Of a stretch of DNA of 35,936 bases, positions 23,204 to 30,738 are shown piece after piece (the first letter of the stretch is position 1; the number at the start of each line of letters is the position of its first letter). This DNA comes from Candidatus Sulfopaludibacter sp. SbA3 (GTDB taxonomy: Bacteria; Acidobacteriota; Terriglobia; Bryobacterales; Bryobacteraceae): assembly GCA_945861625.1 (NCBI GenBank), contig CAMAVI010000033.1, positions 1-35,936 on the forward strand. The letters run 5' to 3'. A program made the translations under genes and the position numbers. The notes beneath the pieces were generated by a model that saw only the letters and a program-made list of their open reading frames with translations, was not told the DNA's origin and searched no databases.

Positions 23204-24028
23204 ATGGAAACTACTACTATCTTCAAGAGAATCCTAGCCGCCACCGGGAGTGAACCCCGTGCGGTCCTGGACGCCGCCCGGAGCCTCCAGGGGTTGGACA
23301 AGTGCGCGGACGTAGACCCCTTCCACCTGGACCCCGCCCAGCCCAAAGATGTACTGGACGATCTGCTGCACCACGCCCTTGAGATGAGGGCAGACATCCT
23401 GGTCATGGGCGGGCGTACGCACGTGCTGGCGAGCCGGGCGGCCATGCTCGCACCGTGTCCGGTCTTGATGGTCCCCGACCATACCACGCTGACGTTTGAC
23501 AACATACTGATTCCGGTGGATTTTTCGGACTCCTCGGCGGAGGCCGCGAGGTGCGCCATCTCACTTGCGGAGAAAGCCAGAGGCGATTGGAAAGCGTTGA
23601 CGGTGGAGTGCTCCGACGATGTCTGGCTCGATTGGGGTGAAGACCATGGGCGGATAGGGAAGCAATTAGAGGAGTTCCTGGAAACCGCCACGGGCCGAAG
23701 TGCGGCCGGCAGGTGCATCGTGGAACCGTTGAACCGTTCCGTCCTGGCCGTGGACCACACCGGGCTTTCGCCAGCCCATCACATTGGAGGGGCCGATATT
23801 GCCTCCACCATAGCGCAGGTGGCGAAGCGGGAAAAGGCGTCTCTGGTGGTAGTCGGTACACGCGGACGGAGCCGTTCCGCGCTGCTTCTCCTCGGCAGCG
23901 TCACCGAGCATTTGATGCAACTGGCGTCTTGTCCCGTCTTAGCGGTGAAACATGCCGGGCATTTGGGATTGGTCGGGGCTCTCTTGGACCGGCTGCGCAA
24001 ACCCGAGCCTAGTTTGACCGCAAGCTGA
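23204..24028 (+). CDS. Universal stress protein (tandem UspA-like)
   Basis: The 274-residue protein has two Usp units. The first is shortened (FKRILAATGSEPRAVLDAAR, RADILVMGGRTHVLASRAAMLAPCPVLMVP). The second, from about residue 97, is fuller (FDNILIPVDFSDSSAEAARCAISLAEK, ASLVVVGTRGRSRSALLLLGSVTEHLMQLASCPVLAVK) and carries the GxxG-x9-GS ATP-binding motif, so nucleotide binding is plausible. Such proteins act in the cytoplasm under stress or low energy. It directly follows the SulP gene, suggesting it senses or modulates the transporter in place of the missing STAS domain (inference). Confidence 0.85.
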   Translation: METTTIFKRILAATGSEPRAVLDAARSLQGLDKCADVDPFHLDPAQPKDVLDDLLHHALEMRADILVMGGRTHVLASRAAMLAPCPVLMVPDHTTLTFDNILIPVDFSDSSAEAARCAISLAEKARGDWKALTVECSDDVWLDWGEDHGRIGKQLEEFLETATGRSAAGRCIVEPLNRSVLAVDHTGLSPAHHIGGADIASTIAQVAKREKASLVVVGTRGRSRSALLLLGSVTEHLMQLASCPVLAVKHAGHLGLVGALLDRLRKPEPSLTAS

Positions 24029-24059
24029 CCGGAGAATGCTGCGTTGGAGCCAGGCACCC

Positions 24060-25031
24060 ATGTTCAACTCTCACTCTCTTGACATTCTGTTGCTCGTGAA
24101 TTTCTCGGATGCCTGCTTCGGCAGTATCCCGGCTATTGTACAAATCGCCGAGACGCTGAAGGTCCGTCTGACCATGCTGCACGTCTATAATCCGGCGCGC
24201 ACCCGCCGGTCGGATGCCGAGGCCCAACTCGACAGCTTCTTCCCCGAGGCACACAGATATGCTCCGTGTCATCGCATTGTTGTGCCCGGGTCACTCATCG
24301 AAGCCGTCCGGCGTCATCTCAAAGTATGGCCCGTGAACCTGATCGCTGCTCCGGCGGCGGACACTAGGGGAATTCCGCGCATCGGCCACCGCTCCACGCG
24401 TTCCCGCCTCGTCAAGGAATGCGGCGTGCCTGTCTGGACTGTCGGCCGGCGTGTCGAACTGCAAAGGCTTACCCAACCGGTGCGAAACGTGGCTTGCTGG
24501 CTCGACTACTATTCCTGGCAGACCGGCCACTTGGCGTTCGCCATGGAGTACGCGAACAAACTTAACGCCAAGCTCCACCTGCTGCGCGCGCTGCCGGAGA
24601 TCCACGAGGGCTCGCTCATCCTCGGCGCACTCCGGAAAGGGGCGCTCCACCCTGGCGGCGCCAGCAAAGAGATTCTGGCCTTGTGCGCCAATGCCCCAAA
24701 CCGTCCAGGTGTACACGTCTCAAGCGGTGAAGGGCGCCCTGCTCTGGTTCGCATGCTCCGGGAGTGCGACGCCGATGTCGTGTTCCTGCCCGGCGAAGAA
24801 TCGTCGTTGGCCGAGTGGCTGGGCTTCGGGTTACGCCTGGGCGACGGCATTCCCTGCTCCGCCATCTACGTCGGCGACCATCTCAGCGCCCCCGTGTGGA
24901 ATCTCGAAACGGGCGCCGCTAACCGCGCCGTTGGTGCGCTGCGCGACGGCGCCAGATTGCGCGGCCAACTGGGAGTGGCTGGCGTGCGCAAAGGCGTTGG
25001 CGTTGCCGCGATATCCTGGCTGGCCTCGTGA
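24060..25031 (+). CDS. Degenerate universal-stress-like protein
   Basis: The protein has 323 residues from the ATG at 24060; an ATG at 24036 is in frame, but its GGAG lies only one base away. The first Usp-like unit reads LDILLLVNFSDACFGSIPAIVQIAETLKVRLTMLHVYNP and ends VKECGVPVWTVGR. The second begins RNVACWLDYYSWQTGHLAFAMEYANKLNAKLHLL and ends GDGIPCSAIYVGD. Neither unit has the glycine-rich ATP motif of the upstream paralogue; RIGHRSTRSRLVKECG stands where it would be. It is likely a non-nucleotide-binding Usp relative acting with its neighbour. It is the last intact gene of the SulP operon. Confidence 0.7.
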   Translation: MFNSHSLDILLLVNFSDACFGSIPAIVQIAETLKVRLTMLHVYNPARTRRSDAEAQLDSFFPEAHRYAPCHRIVVPGSLIEAVRRHLKVWPVNLIAAPAADTRGIPRIGHRSTRSRLVKECGVPVWTVGRRVELQRLTQPVRNVACWLDYYSWQTGHLAFAMEYANKLNAKLHLLRALPEIHEGSLILGALRKGALHPGGASKEILALCANAPNRPGVHVSSGEGRPALVRMLRECDADVVFLPGEESSLAEWLGFGLRLGDGIPCSAIYVGDHLSAPVWNLETGAANRAVGALRDGARLRGQLGVAGVRKGVGVAAISWLAS

Positions 25032-25052
25032 ACTGAATTCCTAAATTAAACC

Positions 25053-25281
25053 TTGCGGCGCTGCCTCAGGTTCGTTGCAGTATTATTTCTCGCCAACACG
25101 GCCGCCGTGTCTCCGGCGGCGGCCCAGCCCAATCAGAAGTGGGTGACAGCGTGGGCGGGTTCCGTGCAGGGTCCGTATCCCGTCGGAAATGCGTCGGCGC
25201 CGATGGATCTCATATCTGGCCATGGGCATGGCCGTGGATCTCAACACAGTGCTGCCGAAGCCGAAGGCGGCCAGCCGTTAA
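25053..25281 (+). pseudogene. SGNH/GDSL hydrolase reduced to its two ends
   Basis: From a TTG at 25053 the frame reads a signal peptide (RFVAVLFLANTAAVSPAAAQ) and then the opening of a GDSL/SGNH hydrolase, QKWVTAWAGSVQGPYPVGN, stopping being recognisable at about 25200. From there a different frame reads SYLAMGMAVDLNTVLPKPKAASR with a stop at 25279-25281, which resembles the C-terminal helix after the catalytic DGxHP block of the same family. The middle, including the catalytic Ser, Gly, Asn, Asp and His, is gone. This fits one internal deletion of several hundred bases with a frame change. No ribosome binding site is visible. Confidence 0.6.
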
Positions 25282-25286
25282 AATCG

Positions 25287-26252
25287 TTAGTCCGCCGAGT
25301 GCAGAAATGCATCGGCCAGGATATCGCGCGAGCCGGCCCCGGCCAGGAACAACTGCATTTTGAGCGAACGCACGATGTCAGGATCGCCCGCCAGGTAGGC
25401 CCGCCAGCCGGCCAGTTTCGGAAAGCGGCCCAGGATCACCTTGTCAATCGCGCCGATCTCCGTACCGGGGATGGGATCTCCGGTCAACAGCACGGGCGTG
25501 TAGGTCACGTGCTCATGGGTCTGGGTGAGACTGCGGAGTTCGTCGCAAAGATAGAGCCCACCCTGGTGGACGGCCCCGTGAAAGACGTGGATCGGCCCGC
25601 GATGGCCGCAACGTAAGGCGTCGCGCAGCACTCCCCATAAGGGCGCGAGTCCGGTGCCGGTTCCGGCCAGCAATAGGGGTTGATCTTCGTTCCCTGGGAC
25701 GTAAAAGCATTCGCCGGACGGACCCAAGGTGGTCACCCGGTCGCCCACGCAGGCGTCGTTGTGCAGCCAGCCGCTCATGCGGCCGTTAGGGATGAGCCGC
25801 ACATGAAATTCGAGGACGTCTTCTTCCGGAAGGCCGGCAACGGAATAACTGCGCGCCAGCCCATCAGGGCGGATGATGGCGATGTATTGGCCGGGGCGGA
25901 TGTCCGACGCCACATCCCGGCGGACAAGCACCTGCTTCACGCTGGGACTAAGATTGCCCAGAGATATGATGGTGGCGCGAATGCGGGCCTCGGCTCCGAG
26001 GGGCGCCGCGGCCAGATCCGCCTCGGGGACGCACACACAAGCGAGAAAATATCCCTGTGCTTTCCAGGAATCCTTGAGGCCGGCCTGGGCCCGCGCCGGG
26101 ACCGTGCCCTCGCGCGCTTGCAGCATGCAGGAACCGCAACTACCCGACTTGCAGGCATAGGAAACGCTTACGCCGTTGCGCAGCAAGGCGTCGAGGACCG
26201 TCTCGTTGCCGTGAAGCGGGAAGGTTTGCTCCCCCCAGCGAACTACCGGCAT
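25287..26252 (-). CDS. 2Fe-2S/FAD/NAD(P)H oxidoreductase (electron donor)
   Basis: The protein has 321 residues in three parts. A plant-type [2Fe-2S] domain has C34, C39, C42 and C72 (CKSGSCGSC and LACVC). Next is an FAD-binding barrel with RSYSVAG (RxYS) near residue 133. Last is an NAD(P)-binding fold with LLLAGTGTGLAPLWGVL and a terminal region YLAGDPDIVRSLKMQLFLAG. This is the order found in reductases of ring-hydroxylating and methane oxygenases. The ATG at 26252 shares one base with the stop of the truncated haemoglobin (TGATG), so translation is coupled and the reductase probably reduces that globin. An in-frame TTG one codon earlier is less likely. Confidence 0.88.
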   Translation of the reverse strand: MPVVRWGEQTFPLHGNETVLDALLRNGVSVSYACKSGSCGSCMLQAREGTVPARAQAGLKDSWKAQGYFLACVCVPEADLAAAPLGAEARIRATIISLGNLSPSVKQVLVRRDVASDIRPGQYIAIIRPDGLARSYSVAGLPEEDVLEFHVRLIPNGRMSGWLHNDACVGDRVTTLGPSGECFYVPGNEDQPLLLAGTGTGLAPLWGVLRDALRCGHRGPIHVFHGAVHQGGLYLCDELRSLTQTHEHVTYTPVLLTGDPIPGTEIGAIDKVILGRFPKLAGWRAYLAGDPDIVRSLKMQLFLAGAGSRDILADAFLHSAD

Positions 26253-26626
26253 CAACGGCCGAGAACGTCGTTGCGGGTGGATTCCGCGAGAGCCGCCACC
26301 TGCTGGATCAACGGCTCCGCAACACCAAGCTCACTGAGTGTTTTTCCCAGCAGCTCAATGATCGTATCCACGTGGGAGTCATTGAGGCCACGCTTCACCA
26401 AGTGGGCGTGCCCCTGGCGCATATCCAATCCCGAATAGTTGTTCGGGCCTCCGAACACCATCGTCAGGAACGCCTTCTGCTTGGCGATCTGCTGATCCAT
26501 GTCCACGCCGTCAAAGAATGATTTCACGCGATCGTCGGTAAGAACTTTCCGATAGGAATTATCGACGGCCAAATTCACGGCGGCTTGGCCGCCCAACTGC
26601 TCATAAAGGGTTGGCATGAACATCAT
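26252..26626 (-). CDS. Group I truncated haemoglobin
   Basis: This 124-residue 2-on-2 globin has TLYEQLGGQAAVNLAVDNSYRKVLTD (helix A/B with the B10 Tyr region), the FFDGVDMDQQIAKQKAFLTMVFGGPNNYSG segment (CD-E region with Gln pair) and MRQGHAHL with the proximal His of helix F. It ends TLSELGVAEPLIQQVAALAEST. Relatives of the TrHbN type oxidise NO to nitrate when supplied with electrons. The frame opens with ATG at 26626 and 26623 and again at 26617; no clear ribosome binding site discriminates. The coupled reductase downstream supports an NO- or O2-related redox role. It lies 111 bases after the degenerate GGDEF gene on the same strand. Confidence 0.88.
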   Translation of the reverse strand: MMFMPTLYEQLGGQAAVNLAVDNSYRKVLTDDRVKSFFDGVDMDQQIAKQKAFLTMVFGGPNNYSGLDMRQGHAHLVKRGLNDSHVDTIIELLGKTLSELGVAEPLIQQVAALAESTRNDVLGR

Positions 26627-26706
26627 TTAAGCACGCGAGCGGCAAAAAAGTATTCATGATTTGGTTCGAGGAGCGGCTGGCTGTGCGCCGGAGCGCCCAC
26701 GCTGCG

Positions 26707-26730
26707 TCCGCGCATCCGCGCATCCGCGCA
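26707..26730. repeat. Three tandem copies of an 8-bp unit
   Basis: CCGCGCAT occurs three times in a row at 26707-26714, 26715-26722 and 26723-26730, in the gap just downstream of the GGDEF-like gene and upstream of the globin gene. It may vary in copy number between strains. Confidence 0.8.
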
Positions 26731-26737
26731 TTTTGAC

Positions 26738-27766
26738 TCAGCCCACTTGAGACGAGCACAGAACAAAGTGGGAGATCTGCCCTGCCAAGGTAGCGTACTC
26801 CTGGCTCGCCGCGGGAAAAGTCTCAGCCGTGAGCCGGATGGGCAGGTACATGGTACGGGATGAGTTGTCAAAGAATCTGCTTAAGGGCGCGGAAACCACC
26901 CGGCGGACTTCCCCAGCCACGGCCGACGCGGATTCTTCCCGCTCCAGAATCGCGACGAAGGAGGGGCCGGACCAACGGAACAACAGATCGGACGGACGGA
27001 TCAAATTCGTGGCGATGTGCTGGCTGCAATACAGGAGAATTTCGTTACCAATCTCCTCTCCGAAGCGGGCATTGATGAGGCTCATGCGGTGTATGTAGAA
27101 GACGGCAATGTAGCTTTGGGAAGCGCCGGCAACCCGCCGTAAGGCGGCTTCGGCTTCGGATTTCGCCGGCAGACCCGTGCAGGGATCGGACACCACGGCC
27201 TGCGCCGGCATAACGGCGGCGGAGGGCAATGGCAGGGGCCCCGACTGTTCCAGCAACTGGACCCGGTCACGGAGGGACGCAATCAACGCTTCGTTGGCCC
27301 TCGCCCTATCCTGGAATCCCTGGCGCAGCGAGGCAAGACACTCGATCAGCAGTTGCCTGCGCTGCTCCGGATCCTCTGGATGTCCTGCCTCCAGGTGGCC
27401 GCGGATCTGCCCAATCTGGGCCACTTCCACGGCCTCGGTATGCACACATTGCAAGTGATCGATAAAAGCTGCCACGCGTCCCTGCGCGGCTTCCCGCTCC
27501 ACGCTGGCCTGCTGTTGCAACTGGCGGGAATAGCGGTCAATGGAGTGCGCCAGAGCGGCGGCATCAATCAGCACCTGCGCCCCGCCGGGCGCGCTTTTCC
27601 GGGTTGAGCCGGTTTCCTCAAGCCGTTCCTGCAACACTTCCAAGGACTGTTCGCTCGATGTGTCAAAGAGCAGGCTGCCCAATTGCTTCCAGGGCTCCGC
27701 CGCTTCGGCACCGGGCGCGATGATGGACTTGTCGGTCACAATGAGGTCCCTGTCGTCAGTGGTCAT
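26738..27766 (-). CDS. Degenerate GGDEF-domain protein
   Basis: This is a 342-residue soluble protein with a long helical N-terminal region (SIDRYSRQLQQQASVEREAAQ, then QRRQLLIECLASLRQGFQDRARANEALIASLRDRVQLLEQ). From about residue 190 it has a GGDEF-type fold: DPCTGLPAKSEAEAALRR, YIAVFYIHRMSLINARFGEEIGNEIL and SDLLFRWSGPSFVAILER. The catalytic GG(D/E)EF sequence is replaced by SGPSF, so no diguanylate cyclase activity is expected; it may bind GTP or act as a protein-interaction module. Start ATG at 27766 with no clear ribosome binding site. It diverges from a CheX-type gene over 309 bases. Confidence 0.78.
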   Translation of the reverse strand: MTTDDRDLIVTDKSIIAPGAEAAEPWKQLGSLLFDTSSEQSLEVLQERLEETGSTRKSAPGGAQVLIDAAALAHSIDRYSRQLQQQASVEREAAQGRVAAFIDHLQCVHTEAVEVAQIGQIRGHLEAGHPEDPEQRRQLLIECLASLRQGFQDRARANEALIASLRDRVQLLEQSGPLPLPSAAVMPAQAVVSDPCTGLPAKSEAEAALRRVAGASQSYIAVFYIHRMSLINARFGEEIGNEILLYCSQHIATNLIRPSDLLFRWSGPSFVAILEREESASAVAGEVRRVVSAPLSRFFDNSSRTMYLPIRLTAETFPAASQEYATLAGQISHFVLCSSQVG

Positions 27767-28075
27767 ATCGAACGCGAGGAGGGAAACATTAAGAGAGCAT
27801 CACGTGCAGCGCCGCGCGCGATGCGGAAGGAATCAAGTAAGGAGAACTCTTGTCCGATATGCCTCTTTGAAGCAAACGGAGCAAATCAAGTGAGACAGAT
27901 CCCAATCACAACCCCGAGAGTGGCAAAACCACACGGGAACCATCCTTCGAGTCCGGGGGCGTGCAACCGCTTTTCTTGCGATAGTGCGCCGGGCCTGACG
28001 CCGTCCGCCGCGCATCTAGCTCTGGAGTCCGCGCCCGCTCCCCTTCGGCGCCGGGGAACGAAAGGACGGTAGCCC
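27767..28075. other. 309-base divergent intergenic region
   Basis: It lies between the GGDEF-like gene (minus) and the CheX-type gene (plus). It contains a small hairpin, GTGG-CAAAA-CCAC (27920-27932), and GGAACGAAAGGA ahead of the CheX start. No open frame with family resemblance was found. The hairpin and following sequence do not meet the conserved core of a c-di-GMP riboswitch. Confidence 0.5.
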
Positions 28076-28603
28076 ATGCCCATGGATCTCACCGCGCCGG
28101 CCACGCCCAATGAAGAACTATCCAGAGTTGTCCGCTCGGTATTCGACATGATGGTCGGCCTGGATGTCGAAACGCCGGACGACGTCGCACCCATGCAGGA
28201 CGGCGTCCTGACGGCCGTGGTGTATATCACGGGCGAGCAATCCGGCGCGGTGGTCATTCACTGCCCCGCCTCCCAGGCATGCATGTTCACCGGCCGCTTT
28301 ATGGGTACCAAAGCGCCCATCGCGGTCAACGAAGAGGTCCTTGACGTACTGGGAGAATTGGCGAATATGGTGGCCGGGAACATCAAGAGCAATTTGATGC
28401 CGAACTCGCGGCTTTCCATCCCGTCGGTGATCGAAGGCGGGGAGGGAATGCTGAGCCTCCTGTGGGGGAGCGCTCAGCGCCGGATGTTCAATACGGAGGT
28501 CGGTTCCTTCTGGGTCAGCATTACAATGGCGGTGACGCCGGAACAGCATCAGCTCACGGCAATCCAGGCACGCGCGGCGGAACTGGCGAAACGGCTTTTG
28601 TGA
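28076..28603 (+). CDS. CheX-type chemotaxis phosphatase-like protein
   Basis: A 175-residue protein with the CheC/CheX fold: SVFDMMVGLDV (first helix), VLTAVVYITGEQSGAVVIHCPASQA (strands), VLDVLGELANMVAGNIKSNL and FWVSITMAV. The helix with E94 and N97 (ExxN) carries the residues that CheX/CheC enzymes use to remove phosphate from CheY-P, so activity is plausible. It is cytoplasmic, with no membrane segment. AAAGGA lies nine bases upstream of the ATG at 28076; an ATG two codons later is possible. No CheY, CheA or MCP genes are nearby, so it may act on the response regulator of another pathway. Confidence 0.82.
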   Translation: MPMDLTAPATPNEELSRVVRSVFDMMVGLDVETPDDVAPMQDGVLTAVVYITGEQSGAVVIHCPASQACMFTGRFMGTKAPIAVNEEVLDVLGELANMVAGNIKSNLMPNSRLSIPSVIEGGEGMLSLLWGSAQRRMFNTEVGSFWVSITMAVTPEQHQLTAIQARAAELAKRLL

Positions 28604-28649
28604 TCCCCTCAGTTGATGGCCGTTCCGCTCTAGCGGCATCATAGGGGGA

Positions 28650-29597
28650 ATGCGTATTCTATTTTGCGGCGACACGTTTCCGGCGGCAAGCCAGACTTTG
28701 CGAAAACGGCTGCGCCCGTCCGAAGACGAAGTCACGGCCGCATCCGGCGAAGAATTGAAAGCGGCGGCCAGCCGCGCCGACGTCCTGATTCCCCTGATGT
28801 CGCGCATCGACGCCAGCCTGATGGACGCAGGTCCGGTCCGCTTGATTCAGCAGTGGGGCGCGGGAATCGAAGGAGTGGACCTGGCGGCGGCTCGCGAGCG
28901 CGGAATTCAGGTGGCCAACGTGCCAGCGCTGGGCGGCAACGCCGACTCGGTAGCCGAACACGCCATCCTGTTGATCATCGCCCTGCTGCGGGAACTGCCC
29001 GCGGCGCAGGAGAGCGTCCGTGCGGGACGATTGGGTTCACCGCAAGGACGGACGCTTGCCGGGCGCACCGTGTGCCTGTATGGATTAGGAGCCATCGCCA
29101 AGGCGCTGGCGCGGAGGCTGAGGCCGTTCGACGCGCGGCTGGTGGGGATCACGCGGGATCCCCAGGCGGCGAAGGTCGAGGAGTTGGGGCTCGACGCATG
29201 CTTTTCCGTTGAGCAGCGGGCCGTGGGCCTGGCGCAGTCCGATGTACTGGTCCTGTGCGCGAGCTTGTCGCAAGACACTCATGGGATGATCGATGACGGC
29301 GCGCTGGCAGCGCTACCGAAAGGCGCGTATCTGATCAACATCGCGCGCGGGCCGCTGATCCAATATGACGCGCTCTATGCCGCGCTGAAGAGCGGGCATC
29401 TGGGCGGAGCGGGGCTCGATGTGTTCTGGCAGGAGCCGATCGCGCCGGACGATCCGCTGCTCGCGCTGCCCAACGTCATCGCGACGCCGCACGTGGCGGG
29501 CGTCACCGACCGTTCCTATGAAGGTATCGCCGAAGTGGTCGCGGCGAACATCGAGCGGCTGCGACGGGGCGAACCCCTGCTGAATGTGGTGCGGTAG
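28650..29597 (+). CDS. D-isomer-specific 2-hydroxyacid dehydrogenase
   Basis: A 315-residue NAD(P)-dependent dehydrogenase. It has the substrate domain start ADVLIPLMSRIDASLMDAG, the QQWGAGIEGVDLAAARERGIQVANVPALGGNADSVAEHAI block, the nucleotide loop GLGAIAKALARRL and the catalytic set: Arg in INIARGPLIQYDAL, Glu in DVFWQEPI and His in TPHVAGVTDRSYEG. The family reduces 2-keto acids such as hydroxypyruvate, glyoxylate or phosphoglycerate; this protein lacks the ACT domain of SerA. GGGGGA lies directly before the ATG. An upstream gene stop at 28603 leaves 46 bases. Confidence 0.92.
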   Translation: MRILFCGDTFPAASQTLRKRLRPSEDEVTAASGEELKAAASRADVLIPLMSRIDASLMDAGPVRLIQQWGAGIEGVDLAAARERGIQVANVPALGGNADSVAEHAILLIIALLRELPAAQESVRAGRLGSPQGRTLAGRTVCLYGLGAIAKALARRLRPFDARLVGITRDPQAAKVEELGLDACFSVEQRAVGLAQSDVLVLCASLSQDTHGMIDDGALAALPKGAYLINIARGPLIQYDALYAALKSGHLGGAGLDVFWQEPIAPDDPLLALPNVIATPHVAGVTDRSYEGIAEVVAANIERLRRGEPLLNVVR

Positions 29598-29653
29598 CCG
29601 CGAAGAGTACTAGAACCCCAGACCCGGCGGCAAATTGCGATAATGACGGCACG

Positions 29654-30736
29654 ATGCTTCATTGGGTCCGCGTGGTTCTAGGAATTTGCTGTGTAGTGTT
29701 GCCGGCGAAAGCCCAGTCCCAAACACTGCTGGGTGTTTATTACGGCAATCAAGGCTGGAAGATGGAGCAAGTCCAGGCGCTGGAAGCCTGGCAGGGCAAG
29801 AAACACTCCGTCGTCAATCTGTTTACGGACTGGACCAACACCACAAAAGTCATGAATAGTCTATTCGGCCAGCAGTTGCCGAATATCTGGAACAACGGAA
29901 ATGTGCCCATGGTGACCTGGGAACCGTTCACCGGCGGACAGACGCCCAGTGATGTCGAGGCGCGCATCGCTTCCGGCCAGTATGATGCGTATGTCCGGAA
30001 CTGGGCCAATCGCATGAAGGCGTTTCTCAGCGGGCCCGACGGCGTTTACGGCAACGCAGATGACCGGCGAGCGTATGTGCGGCTGGCGCATGAGATGAAC
30101 GGCAACTGGTATCCGTGGAGTCCGGCGATCGGCGGCAATACGCCCAACGACTATGTCACTATGTGGACCCGGGTGCGTGGATTTTTTAACGGATTGCAAA
30201 TCGACGCAAACCACTTGCAGTGGGTGTGGTCCGTGAATGCGGAGGATGTGGGTGGCTACACGGCGGAACAGTTTTATCCCGGAAACGAATATGTGGATTG
30301 GGTGGCTATCGACGGTTATAACTGGGGCGCCAGCCAGACGTGGTCCACGTGGAAGAGCCCGGGCGATATCTACAGTGCGATGCTGACGCGGGTCCGCGCG
30401 ATTTCGGGGAATGGCAAACCTGTGGCGCTCACTGAGTTCGCCACCAGTTCCGCAACCACCAGCGGCGCCGGCGCAGCGGCCAAGTCGGCGTGGATCGGCG
30501 ACGTGTTCGCCTATGTGTCGGCAAACCAGATCAAGATGGTGTGCTGGTTCAACACGGATAAAGAAACAGATTGGGCCGTATTCGGAGGCGCGAGCGGCGA
30601 CGGCACGTTCAAGTCCGGCCGGACCACTTACAAGACGTATGCCGCCTACAAAGGGGCCGTGGGAGCGAATGTGTATGCCGCGCCCAATACGTCCAGCCCC
30701 AGGCTGATCACCGACGCGCAATTCGCCGGGAATTAA
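29654..30736 (+). CDS. Secreted GH26-like glycoside hydrolase (mannanase-type)
   Basis: The protein has 360 residues with a signal peptide (HWVRVVLGICCVVLPAKAQ). Barrel landmarks: LLGVYYGNQGWKMEQV, VPMVTWEPFTGG, YVRLAHEMNGNWYPWS with the acid/base Glu in HEMNG, VDWVAIDGYNWG and PVALTEFATSS with the nucleophile Glu. These fit family GH26 and related clan-A beta-mannanases. It should cut beta-mannan-type plant or microbial polymers outside the cytoplasm. Its gene ends two bases before the end of the convergent NHL gene. Confidence 0.85.
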   Translation: MLHWVRVVLGICCVVLPAKAQSQTLLGVYYGNQGWKMEQVQALEAWQGKKHSVVNLFTDWTNTTKVMNSLFGQQLPNIWNNGNVPMVTWEPFTGGQTPSDVEARIASGQYDAYVRNWANRMKAFLSGPDGVYGNADDRRAYVRLAHEMNGNWYPWSPAIGGNTPNDYVTMWTRVRGFFNGLQIDANHLQWVWSVNAEDVGGYTAEQFYPGNEYVDWVAIDGYNWGASQTWSTWKSPGDIYSAMLTRVRAISGNGKPVALTEFATSSATTSGAGAAAKSAWIGDVFAYVSANQIKMVCWFNTDKETDWAVFGGASGDGTFKSGRTTYKTYAAYKGAVGANVYAAPNTSSPRLITDAQFAGN

Positions 30737-30738
30737 AT

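Noticed and set aside
27900-28010. Possible c-di-GMP (GEMM-I) riboswitch before the CheX-type gene
   Set aside because: GGCAAAACC resembles part of the motif, but the conserved second core (GACGCAAAGCC) and the closing stem could not be found.
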